From Candidatus Dadabacteria bacterium (GTDB lineage Bacteria; Desulfobacterota_D; UBA1144; Nemesobacterales; Nemesobacteraceae), in the NCBI GenBank assembly GCA_951812735.1, contig OX638332.1, forward strand, positions 144,508-208,507: 64,000 nucleotides of DNA, written 5' to 3'. The notes under the pieces were generated by a model. That model was not told the origin of the DNA. It made no database searches and saw only the letters and a list, made by a program, of their open reading frames with translations. Positions within the stretch are counted from its first letter, which is position 1. Every line of letters starts with the position of its first letter. A program made the translations under genes and the position numbers. This document shows, piece by piece, positions 1-8,254 of this stretch.

Positions 1-944
1 GCCAGTGTCTGATATTGCGGGTAGCAGGCGGCAGCGACAAGATCATAGCAGGGTGCGAGGCGCAATCCGCTTTCTGTGTGCTCCATAGCGAAGTTTTTAA
101 GATGCGCATCCGTGTTTCCCGTGAGAATACAGGCCATTACCCGGCGAAACAGGGTATCGCACTCTGCCCGCAGGCATATGTCACCGTTTTGGATGATAAA
201 ATCGGCCATGTGCTCGTAGCAGGCCTCGTATTTGTCCTCCGGGCGCTTGCCGAGCAACTGGTTAAATTCCTCGAAGTGAATTCGCTTGCCGTCTTCAGTC
301 CTGTCAAACCGTTTGACGAGCAGAGATCTCTCCGAAACGCCCCGAAGCGGCGCCAAAGCCATCTCCGCAACGGCGTCTTCCTTAAGAAGGGCCGCGCACG
401 CCTTCGTAGTTATGTACTCAAGTCCCAGAATATCAGGCAGCACAGGGGAGGGAAGCTTGGCTATATAGGTTGCCCGCTCACCACGCCCTACAGGGCGGAA
501 CACACGGCCTTCCTTTATTGCACCCAGTTTTGGCTGAACCCCGGAAAGAGACGCCCTTGCTGACAGCGCCGCAATGTTTTCCGGGTCGTCGTGGTCGATT
601 TTAATGTCCTCGGCAGGGTCCGGGTCAATGACGCTTACGGCGCCGGCGAGGTCTGCGCCGAAGGCAAGCAGCAGCGGGAAACGGTCGTCTCTTCGAAGGC
701 CGAGTGCGCGTGCCTGCGCATCCTTAAGCCAGCCCTCAGCACATAGATTGTCAAAGAAAGGGTGCAGTCCATATTCGCTTAAACGAGGCTCGGCCCGAAG
801 CGGCAGCGTGTAGGAAATAGGGGGCAAAGAGCTTTGCAGATAGCTCTCGTCGTAGGTGAATACGCATCGGCCTCCGGCCTCCTGCGAGAGAATGCCGGCG
901 AAAGTATCCTTGTAATATACGTTACCCCAGAGATTAGTTGCCAT
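1..944 (-). CDS. hipA: HipA-family serine/threonine kinase toxin (3' end beyond window)
   Basis: Translating the minus strand from an ATG at 944 gives an uninterrupted 314-residue reading frame that runs off the left edge. HipA proteins are kinases of type II toxin-antitoxin modules that phosphorylate targets such as GltX and cause growth arrest. The N-terminal part (about 1-110) resembles the HipA N1 subdomain. Visible kinase features are the Gly/Ser loop SGVQPKLG (134-141), a candidate ATP-binding Lys in YIAKLP (163), RFDR (212-215), the catalytic-loop motif GNTDAHLKNF (276-285, Asp279/Asn284) and the metal-binding Asp in CYDL (301). All expected catalytic residues are present, so the kinase should be active. 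No hipB lies upstream; an antitoxin could lie downstream outside the window or be absent. The family call is strong; the target is unknown. Confidence 0.88.
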   Translation of the reverse strand, partial: MATNLWGNVYYKDTFAGILSQEAGGRCVFTYDESYLQSSLPPISYTLPLRAEPRLSEYGLHPFFDNLCAEGWLKDAQARALGLRRDDRFPLLLAFGADLAGAVSVIDPDPAEDIKIDHDDPENIAALSARASLSGVQPKLGAIKEGRVFRPVGRGERATYIAKLPSPVLPDILGLEYITTKACAALLKEDAVAEMALAPLRGVSERSLLVKRFDRTEDGKRIHFEEFNQLLGKRPEDKYEACYEHMADFIIQNGDICLRAECDTLFRRVMACILTGNTDAHLKNFAMEHTESGLRLAPCYDLVAAACYPQYQTL

Positions 945-977
945 TGATTCAATCCGCCTGGTTGTTTTGTTAACAGT

Positions 978-1023
978 ATTAGATGTTATAAAATATTTTT
1001 TGTCAAATATAGGTTTTATGACA
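978..1023 (-). promoter_or_regulatory. Probable hipA promoter with overlapping TGTCA palindrome
   Basis: On the minus strand a TTGACA -35 box (1001-1006) is separated by exactly 17 bp from TCTAAT (978-983), 34 bp before the hipA ATG. The -35 lies in an inverted repeat, TGTCA (1001-1005) and TGACA (1019-1023), the position expected for an autoregulatory operator. Its use as an operator is inferred. Confidence 0.6.
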
Positions 1024-1055
1024 TCTTAATAAAATAAAATTGATCAAATAAGCGC

Positions 1056-1085
1056 TCAGATAATTTGACAATCAAATATATCTGA
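1056..1085. repeat. Inverted repeat, candidate operator
   Basis: TCAGATAATTT (1056-1066) and AAATATATCTGA (1074-1085) form an imperfect inverted repeat with a 7-bp spacer. It lies between two divergently transcribed toxin-antitoxin genes. AbiEi-type antitoxins are known to bind inverted repeats upstream of their own genes, so this may be its site, but it is about 150 bp from the candidate abiEi promoter. Confidence 0.35.
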
Positions 1086-1320
1086 TCGTTTTCCTGAATG
1101 ATTCCTACAAGTGAGAATTTCTAAACCTGAAGAGACAAAACCACTCTTTTTAGTTGAGAGATTTCGGAAAATAGATTAAATATATATTTATTTATAAATG
1201 AATATTTAAACATCTTCAGAAAATCATTTTTGTATTTGCTTACAAATATATTATAATTTTATTTATGTTTTAAATTCTAAATTGAAGTGGCTGAATTAAA
1301 TACCAACCAAGGATATTGAG

Positions 1321-2118
1321 ATGAACTATGGAAACACACAAAACGAGATGCTTCGGGGAACCAGAATCAACCACATACTTGCCCAAAATCCCCCTGGCGT
1401 GCCGATGACCAGCAATTGGCTCGCTTCGCGACGGGTTTCTCCCCAACTTTTGCAAGGCTATAAAAGCAGCGGCTGGCTGAGCCCTCTGGGCAGAGGGGCC
1501 TGGATACGGGCAGGCACGGAACCTACTTTACCGGGGTCGATCTTTGCTTTGCAGCGACAAGGGTCGGTAATGGTTTACCCCGCGGCATGTACGGCGTTGG
1601 GGTATCAGGGGCGCTTGCATTATCTGCCGCTTGGAACAAGCCCGGTTTTGCAGCTCAGCGTCGGGTCTAATAAAAAGTTGCCCTCGTGGTTTACGCGCCA
1701 GCCGTTTGCCAAAAACCTGCGCGCATTCAACGCCGACGCGTTGTTTGATCCGGTCTCCGCGGGCCTGACCGATTGGCGTGCTGGGGAATTCTCGTTGAAA
1801 ATAAGTTCGCCCGAACGAGCTATGCTAGAGTACTGCTACCTGCTGCCGAACTACGCGGACTTCGAGGAAGCCAGGCAACTTATGGAAGGTCTGCCGACAT
1901 TACGCCCCGGACTTCTGCAAAGCACCCTGCGCGCCTGCAGGTCGATAAAAGCCAAACGGCTGTTTCTTGCTTTAGCCGATATTGTCGGTCACGAGTGGTA
2001 CGGTGAACTGAATCTGGAATCCGTCGAACTCGGTTCGGGAGGCCGCCATGTTGTCGACGATGGATTGTGGAACTCGAGATTCAAGATAACGGTTCCTGAA
2101 ATCTGGGTGGATTCATGA
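1321..2118 (+). CDS. AbiEi-family antitoxin (type IV TA, transcriptional regulator)
   Basis: This 265-aa protein resembles AbiEi antitoxins: an N-terminal winged-helix segment (about 12-60, including the GWLSPLGRGAW wing-like stretch) followed by the AbiEi C-terminal region with a FSLKISSPERAMLEYCYLLP motif (about 156-175). In type IV systems AbiEi represses the operon and counteracts the AbiEii nucleotidyltransferase toxin without binding it. The ATG is preceded by AAGGA at about 1309-1313. The stop overlaps the ATG of a downstream remnant of the toxin gene (ATGA), the usual abiEi-abiEii junction. With the toxin deleted, this antitoxin may be an orphan or still act in trans. Family confidence is good; activity is not shown. 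Confidence 0.8.
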   Translation: MNYGNTQNEMLRGTRINHILAQNPPGVPMTSNWLASRRVSPQLLQGYKSSGWLSPLGRGAWIRAGTEPTLPGSIFALQRQGSVMVYPAACTALGYQGRLHYLPLGTSPVLQLSVGSNKKLPSWFTRQPFAKNLRAFNADALFDPVSAGLTDWRAGEFSLKISSPERAMLEYCYLLPNYADFEEARQLMEGLPTLRPGLLQSTLRACRSIKAKRLFLALADIVGHEWYGELNLESVELGSGGRHVVDDGLWNSRFKITVPEIWVDS

Positions 2119-2216
2119 CGGTAACCTGCCTTTCAGAAGCGGAGTTGTACGCAAGCAAATTCTGCGCGGCTCTGCAAAGGCGGCATTTCTTCATAATGCT
2201 TTCCGGTAGAACATAA
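2115..2216 (+). pseudogene. AbiEii toxin remnant (internal deletion)
   Basis: A 33-codon ORF starts in the ATGA overlap with the AbiEi gene. Its sequence LSEAELYASKFCAALQRRH matches the conserved central AbiEii segment, usually of the form L-x-x-E-[DE]-L-Y-A-x-K-L-x-A-L-x-R-x-H-P-R-D-L-F-D. The expected nucleotidyltransferase GS motif and the C-terminal half are missing; after RRH the frame diverges and stops. The simplest reading is a deletion that joined the native start region to an internal fragment and then removed the rest. The product should not be an active toxin. Confidence 0.65.
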
Positions 2217-2228
2217 AGAGAGAACAGA

Positions 2229-3104
2229 ATGAGTTTATTGGAAACGGAGAGCTGGGAGTCGGGGAAGGTTTATCGTACAGATTCCGGCGATATGGTTCGG
2301 AGCAAGCAAGAGAGGTTTGTTGCCAATCTTCTTACTTCGGAGGGCATTTCCTTTGAATATGAAAGGAAACTGTCTAGCTGGGATGGTTCTTTCCGCTACC
2401 CGGACTTTACTCTCCTTATTAACGGTGAACAGTATTACTGGGAACACTGGGGGATGGTTGATGATTACTCTTACCGGCAAGACATTGCCAGGAGAATCAG
2501 ATGGTATCGTGAGCATGGCTACTATGATTACTTGATTCAGACATGGGGAGGGGGCGACAGAGACTTGAGAGGGCAGGTTCTGGCCGAGTTGTACAAGTTG
2601 AGGAAACCCAAACGCGGGAAAAGAGAATACAAGCCTGTTTCCGATTCCCATGTTGACCGGAAGACGGGACATGAACGCCTGACGGAAAAGCTAGAGCAGA
2701 CGGTTAGACATAAAATGTCTCGGTCCGGGGCCGCGAAGAAACCTAGGAACAGAAAAACACCACAGTCTTCCCGCGGCCAACAACCCAAAACAGCCTATAG
2801 GTCTGAAGAAAAGGACTCTGTTGTATTTATTAGTCAGGATAGCGGACAGAACATGCGGGGATGGGTCATACCCCTTGCCATAATCTTAACGCTTTTTCTT
2901 CTCGGTGCTTTCTTTAGTTCCCTACAGGTACCCGCACCTGTTACTAAGTCGGAAGCACTGAAAGCTGTTTCGCAGAAGCCAGAACTGGAAAAAGAATTAC
3001 AAACAGTAAAAAACCCTCATTTAACCGCCCAAGAGGCTCAGGCTGGGAAGTCAACAACGGAAAAGAAGGAAATGTTTTATATGGGAATCAAGATATCTCG
3101 ATGA
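2229..3104 (+). CDS. Membrane-anchored PD-(D/E)XK nuclease-like protein
   Basis: The 291-aa product has an N-terminal domain (about 15-125) with a nuclease-like signature: Glu28 in VRSKQERFVANLL, Asp59 in YPDFTLL and Glu72 in YYWEHWG, followed by WYREHGYYDYLIQTWGGG (about 96-113). This layout matches the restriction-endonuclease-like domain found inserted in some UvrD/HelD helicases, including one in this window near 27 kb. A basic, low-complexity linker (about 125-205) leads to one hydrophobic helix (about 212-232, WVIPLAIILTLFLLGAFF) and a charged tail. The nuclease would be cytoplasmic if the tail is outside. It sits 12 bp after the AbiEii remnant. Its role in defence is inferred from context only; I do not recognise a named family for the whole protein. 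Confidence 0.6.
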   Translation: MSLLETESWESGKVYRTDSGDMVRSKQERFVANLLTSEGISFEYERKLSSWDGSFRYPDFTLLINGEQYYWEHWGMVDDYSYRQDIARRIRWYREHGYYDYLIQTWGGGDRDLRGQVLAELYKLRKPKRGKREYKPVSDSHVDRKTGHERLTEKLEQTVRHKMSRSGAAKKPRNRKTPQSSRGQQPKTAYRSEEKDSVVFISQDSGQNMRGWVIPLAIILTLFLLGAFFSSLQVPAPVTKSEALKAVSQKPELEKELQTVKNPHLTAQEAQAGKSTTEKKEMFYMGIKISR

Positions 3105-3451
3105 AGATCTAAGTGTTTTTCCCTCTCCAATCCAAAAACTCCCATTTTCGCCGTTTTTCCCGCTTCCTTTCACGAAATTCTTGGCTAGCATTGTATGTTA
3201 TTCCCCTTTTAAAGGGTAAAAATTCAAGCTGATTTGTATTATACTATTTACTAATAAGGTCGTTGTTTTCCTGTGTTGTAAAATGTTGTAGTCACTTATA
3301 TTATAATACAAACAGCGGCTTTTCCTCTATCACTTTATGAGAATTTCAGGCTAGGGATGATATTGACGCAATAGGTCCAAAGAGAAAAAATTAGGTATAT
3401 TTACAACCACACTTTGGCACGGGCAAGTATCACTTAGCATAGGATTGTAAC
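3105..3451. other. Intergenic region upstream of the DUF5131-TcmP pair
   Basis: No coding signal is seen. It contains a small perfect palindrome CCCTTTTAAAGGG (3204-3216) and a promoter-like -10 TATACT (3240-3245) without a good -35 box. Either could serve the downstream two-gene unit. Confidence 0.4.
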
Positions 3452-4174
3452 ATGGCCGACAGATCTGGGATCGAATGGACTGACGCGACATGGAATCCGG
3501 TGACGGGTTGCACCAAAATCACACGTGGTTGTGAGAACTGCTACGCGGCGCGGTTTGCCGAACGATGGCGTGGAATCAAGGGCCATCCCTACGAACAAGG
3601 TTTCGACCTGCGTTTATGGCCATCGCGACTTGATCAGCCATCACGATGGCGAAAACCTCGCATGATTTTTGTCAATTCGATGAGTGATCTGTTTCATAAA
3701 CGTGTACCGCGCCGGTTCATTGACGAAGTTTTCCAGCAGATGGAAAATGTGGATCACCACATCTATCAGATATTGACGAAGCGGAGTTCACTCATGCGGG
3801 ATTATCTGAAGCACAGGTACTCGGATGGTGCGGTTCCGAAGCATATCTGGTGCGGTGTTTCAGTCGAAGACCAACCGGCTACGGCCAGAATTCTGCATCT
3901 TCAAACAACACCGGCTACGGTTCGTTTTTTATCTATTGAGCCGCTGTTAGGTCCACTAGGTGACATTGACTTGGAAGGGATTTCGTGGGTTATTGTCGGC
4001 GGAGAAAGCGGTCCAAATGCTCGTTATTTGCATCTTGATTGGGTTTGCGATATCCGTGACCAATGTGCTTCCACAGGCGTACCTTTCTTCTTCAAGCAAT
4101 GGGGAGGGCGAACTCCCAAGGCGGGTGGACGCGAACTTGAAGGGGTAGAACATAACGCTATGCCTAGCTATTAA
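3452..4174 (+). CDS. DUF5131 / phage Gp37-Gp68-like three-Cys-motif protein
   Basis: The 240-aa protein opens with GIEWTDATWNPVTGCTKITR and carries the three-cysteine motif CTKITRGCENC (about 20-30), the hallmark of DUF5131 (phage Gp37/Gp68) proteins, which resemble radical-SAM enzymes by spacing CxxxxxxCxxC. Other family segments are visible: FVNSMSDLFH (about 73-82), IYQILTKR (about 104-111), WCGVSVEDQ (about 130-138), FLSIEPLLGP (about 154-163) and WVIVGGESGPNAR (about 173-185), ending in PFFFKQWGG. The reaction is unknown. It is 15 bp upstream of a TcmP gene, its known genomic partner family. The name Gp37/Gp68 reflects a phage homologue and does not imply a prophage here. Confidence 0.85.
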   Translation: MADRSGIEWTDATWNPVTGCTKITRGCENCYAARFAERWRGIKGHPYEQGFDLRLWPSRLDQPSRWRKPRMIFVNSMSDLFHKRVPRRFIDEVFQQMENVDHHIYQILTKRSSLMRDYLKHRYSDGAVPKHIWCGVSVEDQPATARILHLQTTPATVRFLSIEPLLGPLGDIDLEGISWVIVGGESGPNARYLHLDWVCDIRDQCASTGVPFFFKQWGGRTPKAGGRELEGVEHNAMPSY

Positions 4175-4189
4175 ACGAAGGAGTTATCC

Positions 4190-5446
4190 ATGTCTTCTTT
4201 CAAGTGGCATCCTAATGAGCCGCCGCCTGAGATTGAAACACACAGCAAGGCGAAACTGGATGTATTGCGCAGGTACATTCAGGAGTATTTCGACAGGTTG
4301 AATGTCAATCCCCATCGGGAGGAATTCAAGCTTGATCTAGTCGACGGTTTTGCCGGGGGCGGCACTTTTCGTGACGGAAACACTGATCTCTCGGGTACGC
4401 CGTTGCTCATGTTAGAGGAAGCGGAAAAAGCGGAGAAGCGTTTAAACGAGAAGCGAACCAAGCAACTACACATTAATTGTAAATTCTATTTCATTGACAA
4501 GGAAGAAGCTCACACAGATCACCTTAAAAAGGTTCTCAAGGAACGCGGATATAGGGTTGATGAAGACAGAATTGTTGTCCGAACCGGTCTTTTCGAGGAC
4601 GAAATCGAAGGTATTCTCCGTTCAATTAAACAAAGACAGCCTCGTGCCGGGCGCGCAATTTTTCTTCTCGACCAGACCGGTTTTGCTCAGGTGGAATTGC
4701 CGCTTGTCTATAGGATTTTGAACGAGTTGGCAGCGGCCGAAGTCATACTGACATTTGCTGCAGAAACACTTGTCAATCATCTGGCAACAACACCTGAGAT
4801 AATTAAGGCGGTTTCACCGCTGCAACTGACTGAATCACAGATAAGCGATCTGATACAATACAAGGAAGGGACTGGTGGGAGGGCTCTAGTTCAGAGGACG
4901 TTGCGCAATCATATACGGATAGTGACCGGGGCGGAATACGACACTCCGTTTTTCATTCGCCCCAGAGGATCTCGCCGTGCATTATGGTTTCTCCATCTGT
5001 CGAGACATCCTACCGCGCGAGATGTCATGATTCGATTGCATTGGGATATTCAGAACAGGTTTGAGCATTATGGCCCCGGTGACTTCGGTATGCTAGGATG
5101 GGACGCATTAAGAGACTCTTCAAGTCTGCCTTTGTTTCAATTCGATGATCTTGACCAGACACATATGCGAAATCAGCTTTTGGACTCGCTTCCGGGGAAG
5201 TTATACAGTTTGGTATCTGAACAGCCTGTTACCGTAGATGCGATGCGGCATACATTTGCAAATCAGACTGCCGCTCGATTTTCCGATCTTGATGAGGTTA
5301 TCCTTCAACTTGTTGGAGAAGAAGAGTTTCAAATTCTGGATCCAGAAGGCAAGGTGCGTTCGCGTTCGCTAAAGCGTTTGAATTCTACGGATCGAATTGA
5401 TCTGCATCCAATCCCATTGCTTCCGGGATTCTCACGCAGGCGATAA
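4190..5446 (+). CDS. tcmP: Three-Cys-motif partner protein TcmP
   Basis: This 418-aa protein has the TcmP-type N-terminus, with HSKAKLDVLRRYIQEYFDRL (about 18-37) followed by LDLVDGFAGGGTF (about 48-60), a glycine-rich loop like a Rossmann methyltransferase SAM-binding motif, and a later ILTFAAETLVNHL strand-helix. TcmP is defined by its pairing with three-Cys-motif proteins such as the gene immediately before it; a GAAGGAG-type ribosome site precedes the ATG. Function is uncharacterised; the pair is common in accessory islands, so a modification or defence role is plausible but inferred. The C-terminal about 120 residues have no motif I can name. Confidence 0.82.
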   Translation: MSSFKWHPNEPPPEIETHSKAKLDVLRRYIQEYFDRLNVNPHREEFKLDLVDGFAGGGTFRDGNTDLSGTPLLMLEEAEKAEKRLNEKRTKQLHINCKFYFIDKEEAHTDHLKKVLKERGYRVDEDRIVVRTGLFEDEIEGILRSIKQRQPRAGRAIFLLDQTGFAQVELPLVYRILNELAAAEVILTFAAETLVNHLATTPEIIKAVSPLQLTESQISDLIQYKEGTGGRALVQRTLRNHIRIVTGAEYDTPFFIRPRGSRRALWFLHLSRHPTARDVMIRLHWDIQNRFEHYGPGDFGMLGWDALRDSSSLPLFQFDDLDQTHMRNQLLDSLPGKLYSLVSEQPVTVDAMRHTFANQTAARFSDLDEVILQLVGEEEFQILDPEGKVRSRSLKRLNSTDRIDLHPIPLLPGFSRRR

Positions 5447-5564
5447 ATTTCCTTTTTGGTAGCTATCCCAGACTGAATTTCCAGACGGAAATCACTTCCT
5501 TGTCAGCGCCATGCTCTGCCGCTATCTGCTTGCCCTTCTTTCAAAAGTACGCTTCGTTCTGGGG

Positions 5565-6452
5565 TTAACTTTTCTTCACCCGTGCAAGCGACGCAATTAA
5601 CTTATACGAACGCCCAGCAATTAACGAACTCTGGTTATATATAATCTCATTAATTCTTCGAATTGTATGATCTCCTGTGATTTCAGCTAGACTCTCCTTT
5701 TCCTTAGGATGAGAGTCATGGTGTGTGACAGTTATATCGTGTGCGATTGGAAGATGCCATTCAGCTCCTGGATCAGAAAGTTTTCTGTAAAACTTTGCTG
5801 TGGGATTACTTCCGATAATAAAACCCTTGTTCAGTTTACGAATTATTCCGATAATGAGACCTCTGCTCTGAAGAATTTGAAATACCTTGCTTCCGGAAGT
5901 TAATCTGGTTACCGTAGTTGCCCTAAGGTTGCGTTTTGCTCTATCTATTTGCTTGGGATCATTTACTTTCTTGATTTCTTCTTCCGTTGGAGGTCCATAT
6001 TCCTTTTCGTACTCGTCTATAATCTCTCGAATCCAATCAGGGTATTTGTTCACAATTGGATCCATGACATCCGGTGTACGAAAGGATTGAATCAGGAAAA
6101 ATACATCCCATATATCTTTTTCACGAGGAGTTAATCCGGGCAGTTTATCAGCTCTGGCCGAGTTGATTATTTTTTTAATTACAGGGGCAGCTTTTGTCTC
6201 CAACTCACGTAGGGAATATTCAACTGAAACATCCTTTTCCTCGTGATCACCATGTTGGGTGTAGAGTTCATTCTGTAGGAAGAGGTCCTTTGGAGTGGCG
6301 CTTTTAACAACTCTCTCACGGGGCTTGATAACGGCTCCTTCAGAGGAACGTAGAATGCAGAAATGTAGTTTGTTGTCGTTATCTGTAAATTCTCGTAACA
6401 ACAGTTGTGGCACGTAATGGTGCCGTTTCGGTCGGTTCTCGGATCTGCTCAT
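5565..6452 (-). CDS. DUF4238 domain-containing protein
   Basis: The 295-aa product begins KRHHYVPQLLLREFTD (9-24), the defining start of DUF4238 proteins (HHYVPQ-x-LL-x-x-F). Members are found scattered in accessory regions of bacteria; no activity is established as far as I know. Further matches are LFLQNELYTQHGDHEEKDVS and a C-terminal segment listing aligned hydrophobic helices up to RSYKLIASL. The gene faces tcmP convergently with about 118 bp between the stops and lies downstream of the FRG-TPR gene on the same strand (97 bp gap), so cotranscription is possible. No signal peptide or membrane helix is seen. Confidence 0.75.
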   Translation of the reverse strand: MSRSENRPKRHHYVPQLLLREFTDNDNKLHFCILRSSEGAVIKPRERVVKSATPKDLFLQNELYTQHGDHEEKDVSVEYSLRELETKAAPVIKKIINSARADKLPGLTPREKDIWDVFFLIQSFRTPDVMDPIVNKYPDWIREIIDEYEKEYGPPTEEEIKKVNDPKQIDRAKRNLRATTVTRLTSGSKVFQILQSRGLIIGIIRKLNKGFIIGSNPTAKFYRKLSDPGAEWHLPIAHDITVTHHDSHPKEKESLAEITGDHTIRRINEIIYNQSSLIAGRSYKLIASLARVKKS

Positions 6453-6549
6453 TAGATTTACCTATTGGCAATGCTTCATGCCATTACAAAGGGATAATTC
6501 CCAAAAAGATTTGACTTTTTCCCTTGGTAGTGTTTAAACGACAATCTCC

Positions 6550-8046
6550 TTATGCATCGTAATCTCTCTTTAATTTTTCCGCTTTAGCAATGTCCTCCGC
6601 TGATTGTTTTGTGTTGCCTAATTTTTTGTTGGATTCCCCTCGATAGGAATAGAGTTTTGCGTCATCGGGTTTTAATTCTATGGCTTTACTGAAGTCCTCT
6701 ACGGCTTCTTCGTGCTTACCTGATCTGCCTTTTGCGATACCTCGATTGGAATAGAATCCTGCGTCATCGGGTTTTAATTCTATGGCTTTATTGTAGTCTT
6801 CTACGGCTTCTTCGTGCTTACCTGATCTGGCTTTTGCGATACCCCGGTTGAAATAGGATTCTGCATAATCGGGTTTTAATTCTATGGCTTTATTGTAGTC
6901 CTCTACGGCTTCTTCGTATTTACCTGATCTGGCTTTTGCGATACCCCGGTTGATATAAGCATAGACGTCATCGGGTTTTAATTCTATGGCTTTATTGTAG
7001 TCTTCTACGGCTTCTTCGTGCTTACTTGATCTGGCTTTTGCGATACCCCGGTTGAAATAGGATTCTGCGTCATCGGGTTTTAATTCTATAACTTTATTGA
7101 AGTCTTCTATGGCTTCTTGAGATTCTTTTAGATGAATCTTCGCAACACCTCTGTTGTAGTATGCATTGATAAAATTCCGATCAAGTGCTATTACTTTGTC
7201 ATAAGCTTTAATAGCCTCTTTATATTCCCCCTGTTTGGCCATCTCGTTGGCTTGAATATACGTAGAGATCTTAACCGAATCAGATGTTTCGTGTAGCAAC
7301 TGATCTTGGTTGTTGGCAAAGGCAAAGCCCATGAAATCCCTGTAAACGCTTTTATTGTCCAATCCGTAGTAAAGCTTCAACGCTAGCTTAATACTCGGTT
7401 TGTCCTCTTCCTTGATTGTTATTTCTGTATAGATTCTGGCAGATATTTCTTCGGAAGAAAAGATAAAGCAACTGTGTTGTACGATAATTCTGTTGTTCTG
7501 AGTAGGTGGTTGCCAATAAAGCACTTTTTCCTGGGAAGGGACTCTATCTTTTTCATTTGTGCTAAGAATTTTTTCAATTGAGTCTTTAGATCTTTCCGGC
7601 GTAATATCTTCAAACAGGCTAGGGTCCCCACTGTTGACAATAAAAACTTTGCCGTCTTTATCATTGTTGGACATACAGGCAAACCAGAGTGCGACGTGAA
7701 AATTGCGAGTGAAATCTATAAGGCAGGTAGCCGCTTGGTGATGCCGGAGTTCGGCGAGAAGTTCTAAATCTGAAAGTTCCTTTCCGTTTTGATGGCCATA
7801 ACCTTCTTTTTTTGCGGGGTCAATTAACTCTTCTCGCAGGTAGGTCAACAATACATCCCTGTTAAATTCACTGCCTGAGTCTCTCAGTCGCCGCTCCGCA
7901 CTGCTATCGAGAAGCCAATCTTTGTTGCTCTGACCACGAAAAATAAGGGGAGTCAGGCCATTTCCAAAACGCTTTTGCGCAACTTCTTCCGTTTTTAATT
8001 CATAGCGGGTGAGCGTGCTCATTAAGCTTTCTTCAGTTCCACTCAT
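6550..8046 (-). CDS. FRG-domain protein with C-terminal TPR array
   Basis: The 498-aa protein has an N-terminal FRG domain: the naming motif FRGQ at 36-39 and the second block ELRHHQAATCLIDFTRNFHVAL (first H about 101). The second half (about 270-490) is made of 34-residue tetratricopeptide repeats of the form AIELKPDDAESYFNRGIAKA, suited to protein binding. FRG proteins have unknown biochemistry but recur in defence islands. The five central repeats are almost identical at the DNA level (period 102 bp), which points to recent expansion. The gene is in an island with a second FRG protein that uses pentapeptide repeats instead. A sensor-effector architecture is my inference. Confidence 0.8.
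   Translation of the reverse strand: MSGTEESLMSTLTRYELKTEEVAQKRFGNGLTPLIFRGQSNKDWLLDSSAERRLRDSGSEFNRDVLLTYLREELIDPAKKEGYGHQNGKELSDLELLAELRHHQAATCLIDFTRNFHVALWFACMSNNDKDGKVFIVNSGDPSLFEDITPERSKDSIEKILSTNEKDRVPSQEKVLYWQPPTQNNRIIVQHSCFIFSSEEISARIYTEITIKEEDKPSIKLALKLYYGLDNKSVYRDFMGFAFANNQDQLLHETSDSVKISTYIQANEMAKQGEYKEAIKAYDKVIALDRNFINAYYNRGVAKIHLKESQEAIEDFNKVIELKPDDAESYFNRGIAKARSSKHEEAVEDYNKAIELKPDDVYAYINRGIAKARSGKYEEAVEDYNKAIELKPDYAESYFNRGIAKARSGKHEEAVEDYNKAIELKPDDAGFYSNRGIAKGRSGKHEEAVEDFSKAIELKPDDAKLYSYRGESNKKLGNTKQSAEDIAKAEKLKRDYDA
6640..7170. repeat. 102-bp tandem repeats encoding TPRs
   Basis: At least five units begin at 6661, 6763, 6865, 6967 and 7069, exactly 102 bp (34 codons) apart, with only a few differences between copies. 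They lie in frame inside the FRG-TPR gene and encode its central TPR motifs. Copy number could vary by slippage or recombination. Confidence 0.9.
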
Positions 8047-8254
8047 AACTTATTTATAAGAATAGCTCCTCTTTTGCCATGAAATTATTTGAGCGAGCGG
8101 GTGCAGTTCTCCCGCAACCTAATGCCGTTTATTGTAACCTGCGCTGTTTAGACAAACCAAACATGATAAGATTCACAACCTGACCGAAGAAACTCCCCGT
8201 ATTAAGGTCCTAAGCAATGCCGTTTTTCCCGTCAGTCGTAAGCCCCTGAAGTCT

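Larger units (their letters stand above)
945..1320. other. AT-rich divergent intergenic region between hipA and abiEi
   Basis: This stretch has no convincing ORF. It holds the hipA promoter, an inverted repeat at 1056-1085 and a candidate abiEi promoter near 1230-1257 (TTGTAT, 16 bp, TATAAT). It is very rich in A and T, unlike the adjacent genes. Confidence 0.6.

Noticed and set aside
3452-5446. A prophage, because DUF5131 is named for phage Gp37/Gp68
   Set aside because: No capsid, tail, terminase or integrase genes accompany the pair.
6640-7170. CRISPR-like repeats
   Set aside because: The units are contiguous, in-frame 34-codon TPR repeats without spacers.
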